Assembly (NCBI RefSeq): GCF_937999985.1
Contig: NZ_CALLDG010000071.1
Location: 1 to 9,705, forward strand
DNA: 9,705 bases
Direction of reading: 5' to 3'
DNA from: an uncultured Corynebacterium sp.
Lineage (GTDB): Bacteria; Actinomycetota; Actinomycetes; Mycobacteriales; Mycobacteriaceae
The translations under genes were made by a program, and so were the position numbers. Within the stretch, counting starts at the first letter, position 1; each line of letters opens with the position of its first letter. The notes under the pieces are model-generated. The model saw nothing but the letters and a program-made list of their open reading frames with translations. It had not been told where the DNA came from and did no database searches. Shown piece by piece: positions 1-6,902 of this stretch.

Positions 1-684
1 ATCGTCCCGCGCGTACCGGCGCCCAATTTTTCGGACGCCACCAACCCCACCCGCGTATTTTCCCTGAACACCTACTGGGGCAAGGCCGACGATAAGCGGA
101 TTGCGCGTGCCATCGATGAGCTCAAACCAGATGTGGTTTTCCTCCTGGAGACTAATGCGGAGGAAGTTAGCAGAGTGGCGGACAAGACCGGCTATCTCCC
201 TATGACCCAGCCGCGACCTGGCAACGATCGGGCGGATAATGTTGTGGCGCTCGTGTCGGCGTCATACAAAGAAAAAACAGGGGCGCACGGCAACATGGTC
301 CGTGGGCTCACTCGCTTCCAGACCCCGCGCGTGAACGCACCGCTGCACGGCAACAGCGAGTTCGTGGGCGTGCACGCGGTGGCGCCGGCGAAGGACGACC
401 GCCCGGCGTGGGAGCGTGAACTGGCGAACCTCAGCGAGTGGGCGAACTCCCGGCGCCACCTGGTGCTCGCCGGCGACTTCAACGCAACGCGCAGCCACCC
501 GCGCTACCGCGACTTCGAGCTCAGCGACTGCACGGGGCACCTGGCGCACACCCCAACGTGGCCGGCGGTGTTCCCCGTGATTCGGCTGGATCACATCATG
601 ACCACCGGCGAGTGCCTGGGTGGCGGCACGAAGCGGATTCTGGGTACTGACCATCTGGCCGTGTGGGCGGACGTAACCACCTAG
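1..684 (+). CDS. Endonuclease/exonuclease/phosphatase (EEP) family protein, 5' end outside the window
   Basis: The frame is open from base 1, so the gene is cut at the left edge; 227 C-terminal residues are visible. A GTG at 133 lies inside the conserved core and is not the start. The fold-defining motifs of metal-dependent EEP hydrolases (the DNase I/sphingomyelinase superfamily) appear in order: a strand ending in LNTYWGKAD (from base 64), a metal-binding Glu in VVFLLETN (codon 148-150), AGDFNATRSHPRY (Asp and Asn at 475-483), RLDHIM (Asp at 589) and the terminal GTDHLAVWADV with the catalytic-type His at 652. In this superfamily Asp/His and Glu/Asn coordinate metal and attack a phosphodiester. 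The substrate cannot be read from sequence. Actinobacterial members often carry N-terminal membrane helices, but that part is missing here. The next gene begins 10 bp after the stop, suggesting one transcript. Family assignment is firm; function is open. Confidence 0.85.
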   Translation: MVPRVPAPNFSDATNPTRVFSLNTYWGKADDKRIARAIDELKPDVVFLLETNAEEVSRVADKTGYLPMTQPRPGNDRADNVVALVSASYKEKTGAHGNMVRGLTRFQTPRVNAPLHGNSEFVGVHAVAPAKDDRPAWERELANLSEWANSRRHLVLAGDFNATRSHPRYRDFELSDCTGHLAHTPTWPAVFPVIRLDHIMTTGECLGGGTKRILGTDHLAVWADVTT

Positions 685-694
685 ACTGGCGGGC

Positions 695-1933
695 ATGGCA
701 GAACCACAACCGCGGCCCCGAACCGCGAAGGAGATGTGGGGCGAGCCGGCCAACCGCCTGCGCCCCGGAGTGCGCGCCGCAGCCCGGAACTTGCGCCGCA
801 TCGCGCCGGTGCAAGGTGCAATCCGCGTGCGCGAGGGGATAGTCTTCGCCATTCAGTGCGCTATCGGCGCGGGCCTGGCGCTGCTTATCGCGGAGCAGGT
901 TTTTGATCACCAGCAGGCTTTCTTCGCGCCCATCGCGGCGGTGCTGAGCCTGGGCGTGAGTGCCGGTAAGCGACTGCGGCGCGGCTTCGAGCTGGTGCTG
1001 GGCGCCTCTGTGGGGGTGGGTATCGGCGATCTGGTGATTAGCAACATTGGTAGCGGATACTGGCAGGTCTCTGTGGTGGTGCTGTTCGCCATCTTGGTGG
1101 CGACGTTCGTGGATAAGTCGGTCTCTGTGGCTTTCCAAGCTGCCAGTTCCGCTGTGCTGGTGGCGACGATCCTGCCGCCGGGGTCTTCTGGTTCGTGGGA
1201 CCGCATGATCGACGCGCTGATCGGTGGCGTGATCGGCATTTTGGTGCTGGCGCTGGTGCCGAACTCCCCGCTGCGCCCGGCTAGGCGGGAGGTCTCCACG
1301 CTGATCTCGAAGGCTTCGCTGGTGCTGGACGATGTGGCGCAGGGCATGGAGGAGCGCAAGCCCGAGAAGATCACCAAAGCCCTGGAGATCGCCCGCGGCA
1401 CCCAGACCTACGTGAATGCCCTGCTGACGAACGTGGGTGGAGGCTCGGAGGTCGTGGCCGTCTCGCCGATTTACTGGACGGCCCGGCGGCATGCGAAGTC
1501 TATGAACCGCATCCTGGTGCCCGTGGATAACGTGATGCGCAATACGCGCGTGCTGGCTCGCCGGGCGGAGATCATGATGCTGGACGAGATCGAGCCGCCG
1601 GAGGAGATGATCGAGCTGATGCGCGGTATCTCTAACGAGCTGGGCCAGCTGGGTGCGTTGTTCGCCGAGGGCGGTACGCGCGGCACCCGCGATGAGGCGG
1701 TGGAGATCCCGGAGATCGTGCGCGCCTTGCAGAAACTCGCCGCGGAGGCGGACCTGGCCATCGCGGAGGGTACGGGCTTGTCGGGCACGGTGGTGTTGGC
1801 GCAGTGTCGTTCGATTATTGTTGACGCCCTGCAAGTCTGTGGCTATTCACGTGAGTCGGCTATGGCGTTTCTGCGGCCGACGGTGGATAGGCCGTGGCAG
1901 CCGCCGGAGGTGTGGGACGAGCTGGGGGAGTAG
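695..1933 (+). CDS. FUSC / aromatic acid exporter-like membrane protein
   Basis: This is a 412-residue protein. A basic N-terminus (residues 1-45) is followed by about six hydrophobic segments near residues 49-69, 73-91, 97-117, 121-139, 143-162 and 171-188. Basic residues follow the second (GKRLRRG) and the sixth (RPARRE). The remaining half (about 195-412) is predicted soluble and helix-rich, with many Glu/Lys/Arg. One block of short helices plus a long cytoplasmic domain is the layout of the FUSC/ArAE (fusaric acid resistance, aromatic acid exporter) superfamily in Actinobacteria, which exports aromatic or other organic acids. No substrate can be assigned. The ATG at 695 lies 10 bp after the upstream stop, with a weak GGCGGG immediately before it, so translational coupling is likely. 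Overlapping antisense frames are ignored because only this frame shows membrane-protein composition. Confidence 0.75.
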   Translation: MAEPQPRPRTAKEMWGEPANRLRPGVRAAARNLRRIAPVQGAIRVREGIVFAIQCAIGAGLALLIAEQVFDHQQAFFAPIAAVLSLGVSAGKRLRRGFELVLGASVGVGIGDLVISNIGSGYWQVSVVVLFAILVATFVDKSVSVAFQAASSAVLVATILPPGSSGSWDRMIDALIGGVIGILVLALVPNSPLRPARREVSTLISKASLVLDDVAQGMEERKPEKITKALEIARGTQTYVNALLTNVGGGSEVVAVSPIYWTARRHAKSMNRILVPVDNVMRNTRVLARRAEIMMLDEIEPPEEMIELMRGISNELGQLGALFAEGGTRGTRDEAVEIPEIVRALQKLAAEADLAIAEGTGLSGTVVLAQCRSIIVDALQVCGYSRESAMAFLRPTVDRPWQPPEVWDELGE

Positions 1934-2046
1934 GGCGGGGCTACGGGTGGAACCTTAAGAGTGGCGATAGTAGATTCTTAAAGAAGTTGGGGAATTGTTC
2001 CCCACAACGACTTAATGTCGTCTCGCTCTACTTTGAGGTGCCTCTT
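1934..2046 (+). promoter_or_regulatory. Leader of the surface-protein gene with two tandem hairpins
   Basis: This gap separates the FUSC-like gene from the surface-protein gene. It contains TGGGGAA-TTG-TTCCCCA (1988-2004, 7-bp stem) directly followed by ACGAC-TTAAT-GTCGT (2007-2021, 5-bp stem). Neither has a T-tract, so they are poor terminators. A wider dyad, TTAAGA (1955-1960) with TCTTAA (1976-1981), lies upstream. GAGGTG at 2035-2040 is the ribosome binding site for the ATG at 2047. A weak promoter reading (TTGGGG at 1987, CTTAAT at 2011) would overlap the hairpins, which could then be operator sequence instead of RNA structure. The sequence alone does not decide between these. Confidence 0.4.
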
Positions 2047-5000
2047 ATGATGTTTCTTCGTTCTCGCCGCACAATGACTGCTGTTGCGGCGGCATCCAGC
2101 TTGGTATTGACCGCCACGGCTGTCCCACAGTCCCCGTTCTCCCCGGTAGCTGCGCAGGCCGCCACGGCTAACAAAACGCAGGATACGAACCTGCCGCTGC
2201 ATTGCAATATTTATGCCGGAGGCGGTAGAGCAAATGAGGATAAGGATCTGTCTACCGCGGTTCATGTTCAGATGCCAGAGAGTGCTGGCGTAGGCGAAGT
2301 TGTAACCGCCACAATCAATATTGATGACATCGTGATCAATGAGCCACGTTTGGATCAGTTTGGTTTTAGTCTGGATCCAAGTTTTGAAAAGGGTAGTAAA
2401 TCCAAAGCCAATCGAGTAAGGTTCTACATTCCTGAGGACGTTGAGCTGGTCGATTCCAATCTTGACGCCACCTTGAATAAGAATGTCATCCTTGTAAACA
2501 AAATGATGGTTCCGGCGAAGGTCGCCAAAACGACCGTGAAGATTGGATTCAATACCCTTGAACTTAAGTTGAGGGCAAAGAAAGCTGGAAAGCTAACAAT
2601 CCAGACGCCAACCGCATTTACGAAGGTCGACGACGCGAATCGTGTTAATGCCAACAATATGTTCTACGGGTATGGCATTGCTGGAACCGTTCTCGGGTTT
2701 AAAGAGGTGGGCCTCCGTACAGCGTGCATGACCGACCAGTACAAGCCGCTGGGTGTTACTCAGGTTGGAGAAGCTGCCGACTTCAATGAGCCCAAGTACG
2801 ATCCCATCCAGGTGAAGCAGCAGGATACCGCTACCTCGAAGAACACCGCGCAGGCGCCGGAAGGTACCACCTACGCTAAGGGCGCCAACGCTCCGGAGTG
2901 GGCGACCGTCGCCAAGGATGGCACTGTCACCGTCAAGCCGGGACTGGATGTGAAGCCCGGCGACTACACCGTCCCGGTCGTTGTCACCTACCCGGATGCC
3001 TCCGCTGATAACACCGTTGTAAAGGTGAAGGTTACCGTTAAGCCGAAGAACGAACAGCACAACCCGAAGTACACAGATGTGACGGTGGTTCAAGACAAGA
3101 CGGAAACCTCCGCTAAACCATCCGACGCTGGAGAAGGCTCCACCTTCGCTGCCGGTGAAGGTGCGCCGACCTGGGCGACCGTCAACGCCGACGGCACGGT
3201 TACCGTCAAGCCCGGCACGGATGTGGAGCCGGGCGAGCACCCCGTTCCGGTCAAGGTGACCTATTCCGACAAGTCCGTCGGCAACGCAACGCTGACAGTT
3301 CACGTTAAGCCCAAGCCCGCTAACGAGGTGCACGACCCGAAGTACACCGACATTAAGGTAAAGCAGGGGGATGAGAAAACCGCTGCGTCTCCGAAGGACG
3401 TCGCCGATGGCACTAAGTTCGCCCCTGGTGAAGGCGTGCCGAAGTGGATCACCGTCAACGAAAACGGCACCATTGAGGCGAAGCCCACCCTGGAGACCGA
3501 GGTCAAGGAGTACACCGTCCCGGTCACCGTGACCTACCCGGATGGGACCTCCGACAAGACTGAGCTGAAGGTGGAAGTCACCAAGAAGCCAGACAACGAG
3601 ATCCACAATCCGCAGTACGACGACGTGACCGTCAAGCAGTTGGATACCGTGACCGTAGCGGCTCCGAAGGACGTTGCTCAGGGAGCGAAGTTCGCCCTCG
3701 GTGACAACGCGCCGGACTGGGCATCCGTCGCAGAGGACGGCACCGTCACCGTGAACCCGGGGCTGGATGTCCCCGAAGGTGATTACACCGTCCCGGTTGT
3801 TGTGAGCTACCCGGACAACTCCGCCGATAAGACCGAGGTTAACGTCCACGTAAAGGTGAAGCCCGCCAACGAGCTGCACGATCCGAAGTACACCGATACT
3901 TCCGTCGAGCAGGACAGCACCGCTACCGTGGCTGCACCGGAGGACATGCCAGACGGTACGAAGTTCGCCGCTGGTGAGGGCGTGCCGGAGTGGATCACCG
4001 TCAACGAGAACGGCACCATCGAAGCGAAGCCCACCCTGGAGACTGAGGTCAAGGAGTACACCGTCCCGGTCGTCGTGACCTACCCGGATGGCTCCACCGA
4101 CAACACGTCGGCGAAGGTGAACGTAACCAAGAAGCCGGACAACGAGATCTACTCCCCGGAGCTCGGCAGCATCACCGTGAAGGCCAACCGCACCGCGAAG
4201 ACCCCGGCCGTTGAGGGGCTGCCGGCTGACACGAAGTTCGCCCTTGCAGACGGTGCGCCTAGCTGGGCAACCATCGACGACAAGGGTGTCGTGCAGCTAA
4301 ACCCGGGCGGTGACGTTGCGCCGCAGGATTACGACGTTCCGGTCACCATCACTTACCCCGATGGCACCGAGGACACCGCCACCTTGAAGGTCACCGTCAC
4401 GGAGCGTGACATTGCCGAGGTGCACGACCCGGCCTACGCACCGATCGAGGTTGTGCAGACCGAAACCGGTACTGTTGCTGCGCCGACGGACAGCACCGCT
4501 GATGCGGAATACTCCCTGGGTGCGGGTGCTCCGAAGTGGGCCACGCTGAATAAGGATGGCAGCATCGAGGTCAACCCGGACCTGAACGTCGAGCCGGGCG
4601 AGTACAAGATTCCCGTCACTGTCGTTTACGAGGACAACTCCTCCGACCGCACCACCGCCGTGGTGACCGTCACCAAGAAGCCTGACAACGAGATTCATGA
4701 CCCGACCTACGCGGATGTGACCGTGAAGCAGGGCGACGAAGTGACTGCACCGGCTCCGACGGATGTGGCTGAGGGTGCGACCTTCGAGGCTGGCGAGGGC
4801 GTGCCGGACTGGATCACCGTCAACCCGGACGGCTCCGTGATTGTGAAGCCGGGCCTGGAAGTGGTCGACGGTACCTACACCGTTCCGGTGAAGGTGACCT
4901 ACCCCGACAAGACGGGTGACGACACGACGGTGAACATCACCGTGACCGTCAAGCCGACCAACGAGCTGCACGATCCGACTTACTCGGATGTGACTGTGAA

Positions 5001-5979
5001 GCAGGGCGACGAAGAGACCGCTCCGGCTCCGACCGATGTGGCCGAGGGTGCGAAGTTTGCTGCTGGTGAGGGCGCCCCGGAGTGGGCGACCGTTAACGAG
5101 GACGGCTCCGTAACCGTGAAGCCAGGCCTGGAAGTGGTCGACGGTACCTACACCGTTCCGGTGAAGGTTACTTACCCGGATACCTCGGCTGATGACACCA
5201 CCGTGAACGTCACCGTGACCGTGAAGCCCGCTAACGAGATCCACGATCCGACCTACTCTGACGTGACGGTGAAGCAGGGCGACGAAGTGACCGCTCCGGC
5301 TCCGACCGATGTGGCCGAGGGTGCGACCTTCGAGGCTGGCGAGGGCGTACCGTCCTGGATCACCGTCAACCCGGACGGCACCGTAACCGCCAAGCCGGGC
5401 ACGGATGTAGAGGCCAAGGAGTACACCGTTCCGGTGAAGGTCTCCTACAAGGATGGTTCCGGCGACGACACGACCGTGAACATCACCGTCACCGTGAAGC
5501 CGACCAACGAGAAGTACAATCCGACCTACCCCGGTGCCGACGTGAAGCAGGGGGACGAAACCACCGTCGCCCCGCCGGCTGACGTAGCTGACGACGCGGA
5601 GTTCGCTCTTGGTGAGGGTGCTCCAGACTGGGCTACCGTCAACCCGGACGGCACCGTCACCCTGAAGCCGAGCAAGGAAGTTGAGCCGGGCGAGTACGAC
5701 GTCCCGGTTGTCATCACCTACCCGGATGGATCGACCACCACCACGACGCTGAAGGTGACCATCACGAAGCAGGAAAAGCCGAATGACAACACCGGCGGAT
5801 CCAGCGGTTCCAGCAGCGGATTGTTCGGATCTTTGAGCGGCTCAAGCAACGGCTCCAGCAGCATCACCGGTTCCAGTCCATTCGGTATTTTCCTCGCGGC
5901 CCTGTTCGGAACTATTGCGCTCGGTGCCGGCCTGACGTGCCTGTACAACTGGGCACGCGACCACGGCTACGTCCGCTAA
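2047..5979 (+). CDS. Long secreted surface protein with eleven Rib/alpha-like repeats and a C-terminal membrane helix
   Basis: This is a 1310-residue protein. The start at 2047 is chosen because GAGGTG sits about 8 nt upstream and it begins a Sec signal peptide (MMFLRSRR, hydrophobic core AVAAASSLVLTATA, likely cleavage after AQA, residue 38). The frame stays open back to 1894, but that part overlaps the previous gene and lacks signal-peptide character. Domains: a unique N-terminal domain (about 40-246) with Cys53 and Cys227, probably disulfide-bonded; eleven repeats starting at residues 247, 335, 426, 517, 608, 699, 790, 881, 972, 1063 and 1154; a Ser/Gly-rich linker (about 1246-1278); a hydrophobic helix (about 1279-1302); and the tail NWARDHGYVR. 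Repeats carry W(A/I)TV..DG, PG..V..(G/K)(E/D)Y.VPV and TYPDG, as in Rib/alpha surface antigens. There is no LPXTG, so membrane anchoring is inferred. Such proteins act as stalks for adhesion or immune evasion; the ligand is unknown. C. jeikeium Sur-type proteins are possible relatives. Confidence 0.9.
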   Translation: MMFLRSRRTMTAVAAASSLVLTATAVPQSPFSPVAAQAATANKTQDTNLPLHCNIYAGGGRANEDKDLSTAVHVQMPESAGVGEVVTATINIDDIVINEPRLDQFGFSLDPSFEKGSKSKANRVRFYIPEDVELVDSNLDATLNKNVILVNKMMVPAKVAKTTVKIGFNTLELKLRAKKAGKLTIQTPTAFTKVDDANRVNANNMFYGYGIAGTVLGFKEVGLRTACMTDQYKPLGVTQVGEAADFNEPKYDPIQVKQQDTATSKNTAQAPEGTTYAKGANAPEWATVAKDGTVTVKPGLDVKPGDYTVPVVVTYPDASADNTVVKVKVTVKPKNEQHNPKYTDVTVVQDKTETSAKPSDAGEGSTFAAGEGAPTWATVNADGTVTVKPGTDVEPGEHPVPVKVTYSDKSVGNATLTVHVKPKPANEVHDPKYTDIKVKQGDEKTAASPKDVADGTKFAPGEGVPKWITVNENGTIEAKPTLETEVKEYTVPVTVTYPDGTSDKTELKVEVTKKPDNEIHNPQYDDVTVKQLDTVTVAAPKDVAQGAKFALGDNAPDWASVAEDGTVTVNPGLDVPEGDYTVPVVVSYPDNSADKTEVNVHVKVKPANELHDPKYTDTSVEQDSTATVAAPEDMPDGTKFAAGEGVPEWITVNENGTIEAKPTLETEVKEYTVPVVVTYPDGSTDNTSAKVNVTKKPDNEIYSPELGSITVKANRTAKTPAVEGLPADTKFALADGAPSWATIDDKGVVQLNPGGDVAPQDYDVPVTITYPDGTEDTATLKVTVTERDIAEVHDPAYAPIEVVQTETGTVAAPTDSTADAEYSLGAGAPKWATLNKDGSIEVNPDLNVEPGEYKIPVTVVYEDNSSDRTTAVVTVTKKPDNEIHDPTYADVTVKQGDEVTAPAPTDVAEGATFEAGEGVPDWITVNPDGSVIVKPGLEVVDGTYTVPVKVTYPDKTGDDTTVNITVTVKPTNELHDPTYSDVTVKQGDEETAPAPTDVAEGAKFAAGEGAPEWATVNEDGSVTVKPGLEVVDGTYTVPVKVTYPDTSADDTTVNVTVTVKPANEIHDPTYSDVTVKQGDEVTAPAPTDVAEGATFEAGEGVPSWITVNPDGTVTAKPGTDVEAKEYTVPVKVSYKDGSGDDTTVNITVTVKPTNEKYNPTYPGADVKQGDETTVAPPADVADDAEFALGEGAPDWATVNPDGTVTLKPSKEVEPGEYDVPVVITYPDGSTTTTTLKVTITKQEKPNDNTGGSSGSSSGLFGSLSGSSNGSSSITGSSPFGIFLAALFGTIALGAGLTCLYNWARDHGYVR
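2785..5775 (+). repeat. Array of eleven in-frame Rib-like repeats (273-bp period)
   Basis: Repeat starts, taken at the recurring (N/A)E-x-x-x-P hinge, are 2785, 3049, 3322, 3595, 3868, 4141, 4414, 4687, 4960, 5233 and 5506. The first unit is 264 bp (88 residues), each of the next nine is exactly 273 bp (91 residues), and the last ends near 5775. Units follow one consensus: (N/A)E..(D/N)P.Y..(V)..VKQ, (A/S)P.DV..G.KFA.GEG, (A/V)P.W(A/I)TV..DG, a VPV strand, TYPDG and a V.V.VKP linker. Conservation is uneven: repeats 8-10 are close relatives at DNA level, repeats 3 and 5 share their second half, and repeat 6 is the most divergent. Confidence 0.95.
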
Positions 5980-5991
5980 CCGCGGGCGCGC

Positions 5992-6849
5992 TTAATTGCG
6001 CACGAACTGTCCATCCCGCAGGTGACGGTAAAACGTCACCGACTTCAGCGGGCGGGGATGGCGCACCCCATCACGGGTAACCGCCAGATCCACCCCACCG
6101 GCCTGTAAGGCCCGCCCCCGCAGTACCGTCGGAGAGACGGTACTGCGGGGCTTCTTTATGCGCCCAAACCAACCCTTACGGGGCAGTGGCGGACGCTGCA
6201 CCGCAGCCAAACCCGGAGCATCCGGGGTTGGAACCAGGCGCACGCCATTGTTGAAATCGCTGGTGCCCGCCTTTGCCTGCTCATACAGGATCTCGGAATC
6301 GACGATCACCTCGCCGATCATCTCCGCCACTTCCTCGGACTCGCTTGCCGGGCCGGTGACCTCCGCCACGCCCAACGTCACCACGCCGTGGTCGTCGCGG
6401 ATCACCGGAGTCGGCACAGCCGGGGAAGCGAGCGCGAAGGTGAGGTGTTCGGCGGGGGAGAAGGTGGCGTCCAGACCCCACGAAAGAGCAACCGCCGAAG
6501 AACCAGAGGGGATAAAACCAACCTCGACCCACAGGGCATCGATGCGCATCAATTTGGACACCACGGCGGCCAGAGCAGCGTCGCTACCTTGCACGATCAC
6601 GCGCACGCGCTCGCTGACCTCGTGCGGATCCGGCTGCGGGGCGCCCAAGTGGGGAGCGTCGGGGCGCTGCATCATCTCCTCCAGCGACGGGGTGGAACCC
6701 ACCACGAACCGCTCCAGATCATCCAGGAAACGCAGCTCCTTGCGCTTCGGCACCGCGGACAGATCAAGGCACTCCACGGCCTCGCCCGGCAGTACAGGAT
6801 CGCGCAGCCGATCGCTGGCGGGAACATCGCAACGCAACATAAACAACAT
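5992..6849 (-). CDS. Conserved-type hypothetical protein, convergent with the surface-protein gene
   Basis: I do not recognise a family. The frame could start at a GTG at 6879 (295 residues) or at an ATG at 6849 (285 residues). I chose 6849 because GGTGGG lies about 5 nt upstream, whereas the GTG has no purine-rich site; a third ATG at 6840 is possible. The protein starts MLFMLRCDVPASDRL and has no convincing membrane segment or signal peptide. It appears to be a soluble alpha/beta protein with an acidic middle (residues 60-200) and a basic C-terminal stretch (KGWFGRIKKPRS). Codon use and GC content match the neighbouring housekeeping genes, so it looks like a real gene despite a sizeable frame on the other strand. 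It is divergent from purA and ends only 12 bp from the surface-protein stop. No function is proposed. Confidence 0.65.
   Translation of the reverse strand: MLFMLRCDVPASDRLRDPVLPGEAVECLDLSAVPKRKELRFLDDLERFVVGSTPSLEEMMQRPDAPHLGAPQPDPHEVSERVRVIVQGSDAALAAVVSKLMRIDALWVEVGFIPSGSSAVALSWGLDATFSPAEHLTFALASPAVPTPVIRDDHGVVTLGVAEVTGPASESEEVAEMIGEVIVDSEILYEQAKAGTSDFNNGVRLVPTPDAPGLAAVQRPPLPRKGWFGRIKKPRSTVSPTVLRGRALQAGGVDLAVTRDGVRHPRPLKSVTFYRHLRDGQFVRN
6021..6040. other. Perfect 7-bp inverted repeat inside the convergent gene
   Basis: GGTGACG (6021-6027) and CGTCACC (6034-6040) flank a GTAAAA loop, 41 nt beyond the surface-protein stop codon and within the last codons of the minus-strand gene. There is no T-tract on the plus strand, so it is a weak terminator at best. 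It could act as a 3' stem that protects the mRNA from exonucleases. Confidence 0.4.
6116..6157 (+). terminator. Probable intrinsic terminator of the surface-protein gene, embedded in the convergent gene
   Basis: CCCCGCAGTACCGTC (6116-6130) and GACGGTACTGCGGGG (6136-6150) form a perfect 15-bp stem with a GGAGA loop. On the plus strand CTTCTTT follows, a short T-rich tail. It lies 136 nt after the surface-protein stop and inside the coding sequence of the minus-strand gene, where it encodes the RSTVSPTVLR region. On the minus strand the stem is followed by GC-rich sequence without a T-run, so it should terminate only plus-strand transcripts. A smaller stem, GGCCT-GTA-AGGCC (6100-6112), lies directly upstream. 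Confidence 0.6.
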
Positions 6850-6866
6850 AGAAACCCACCATAGCC

Positions 6867-6896
6867 GTGCCACAAGCACCGGCGAGGTACTAGAAT
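6867..6896 (+). promoter_or_regulatory. Candidate purA promoter
   Basis: TAGAAT at 6891-6896 matches five of six bases of the sigma-A -10 consensus and the corynebacterial TAnnnT pattern. GTGCCA at 6867-6872 gives a four-of-six -35 match at 18-bp spacing. Transcription would start near 6903, leaving a leader of about 127 nt before purA. The elements overlap the 5' region of the divergent unknown gene. Confidence 0.4.
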
Positions 6897-6902
6897 GGAG
6901 AA

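Noticed and set aside
596..1834. 412-residue minus-strand frame antisense to the FUSC-like gene
   Set aside because: Arg/His/Gln-rich low-complexity composition typical of the shadow frame in high-GC DNA. The plus strand encodes a coherent membrane protein.
1894..2046. Upstream extension of the surface-protein frame starting at 1894
   Set aside because: It overlaps the end of the FUSC-like gene, has no ribosome binding site, and would place the signal peptide 51 residues inside the protein.
2593..5244. Long minus-strand open frames across the Rib repeats (2593-3879 and 4297-5244)
   Set aside because: The 273-bp repeat length is a multiple of three, so a stop-free antisense frame is copied with every unit. 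The translations are repetitive mirror images with no recognisable domain.
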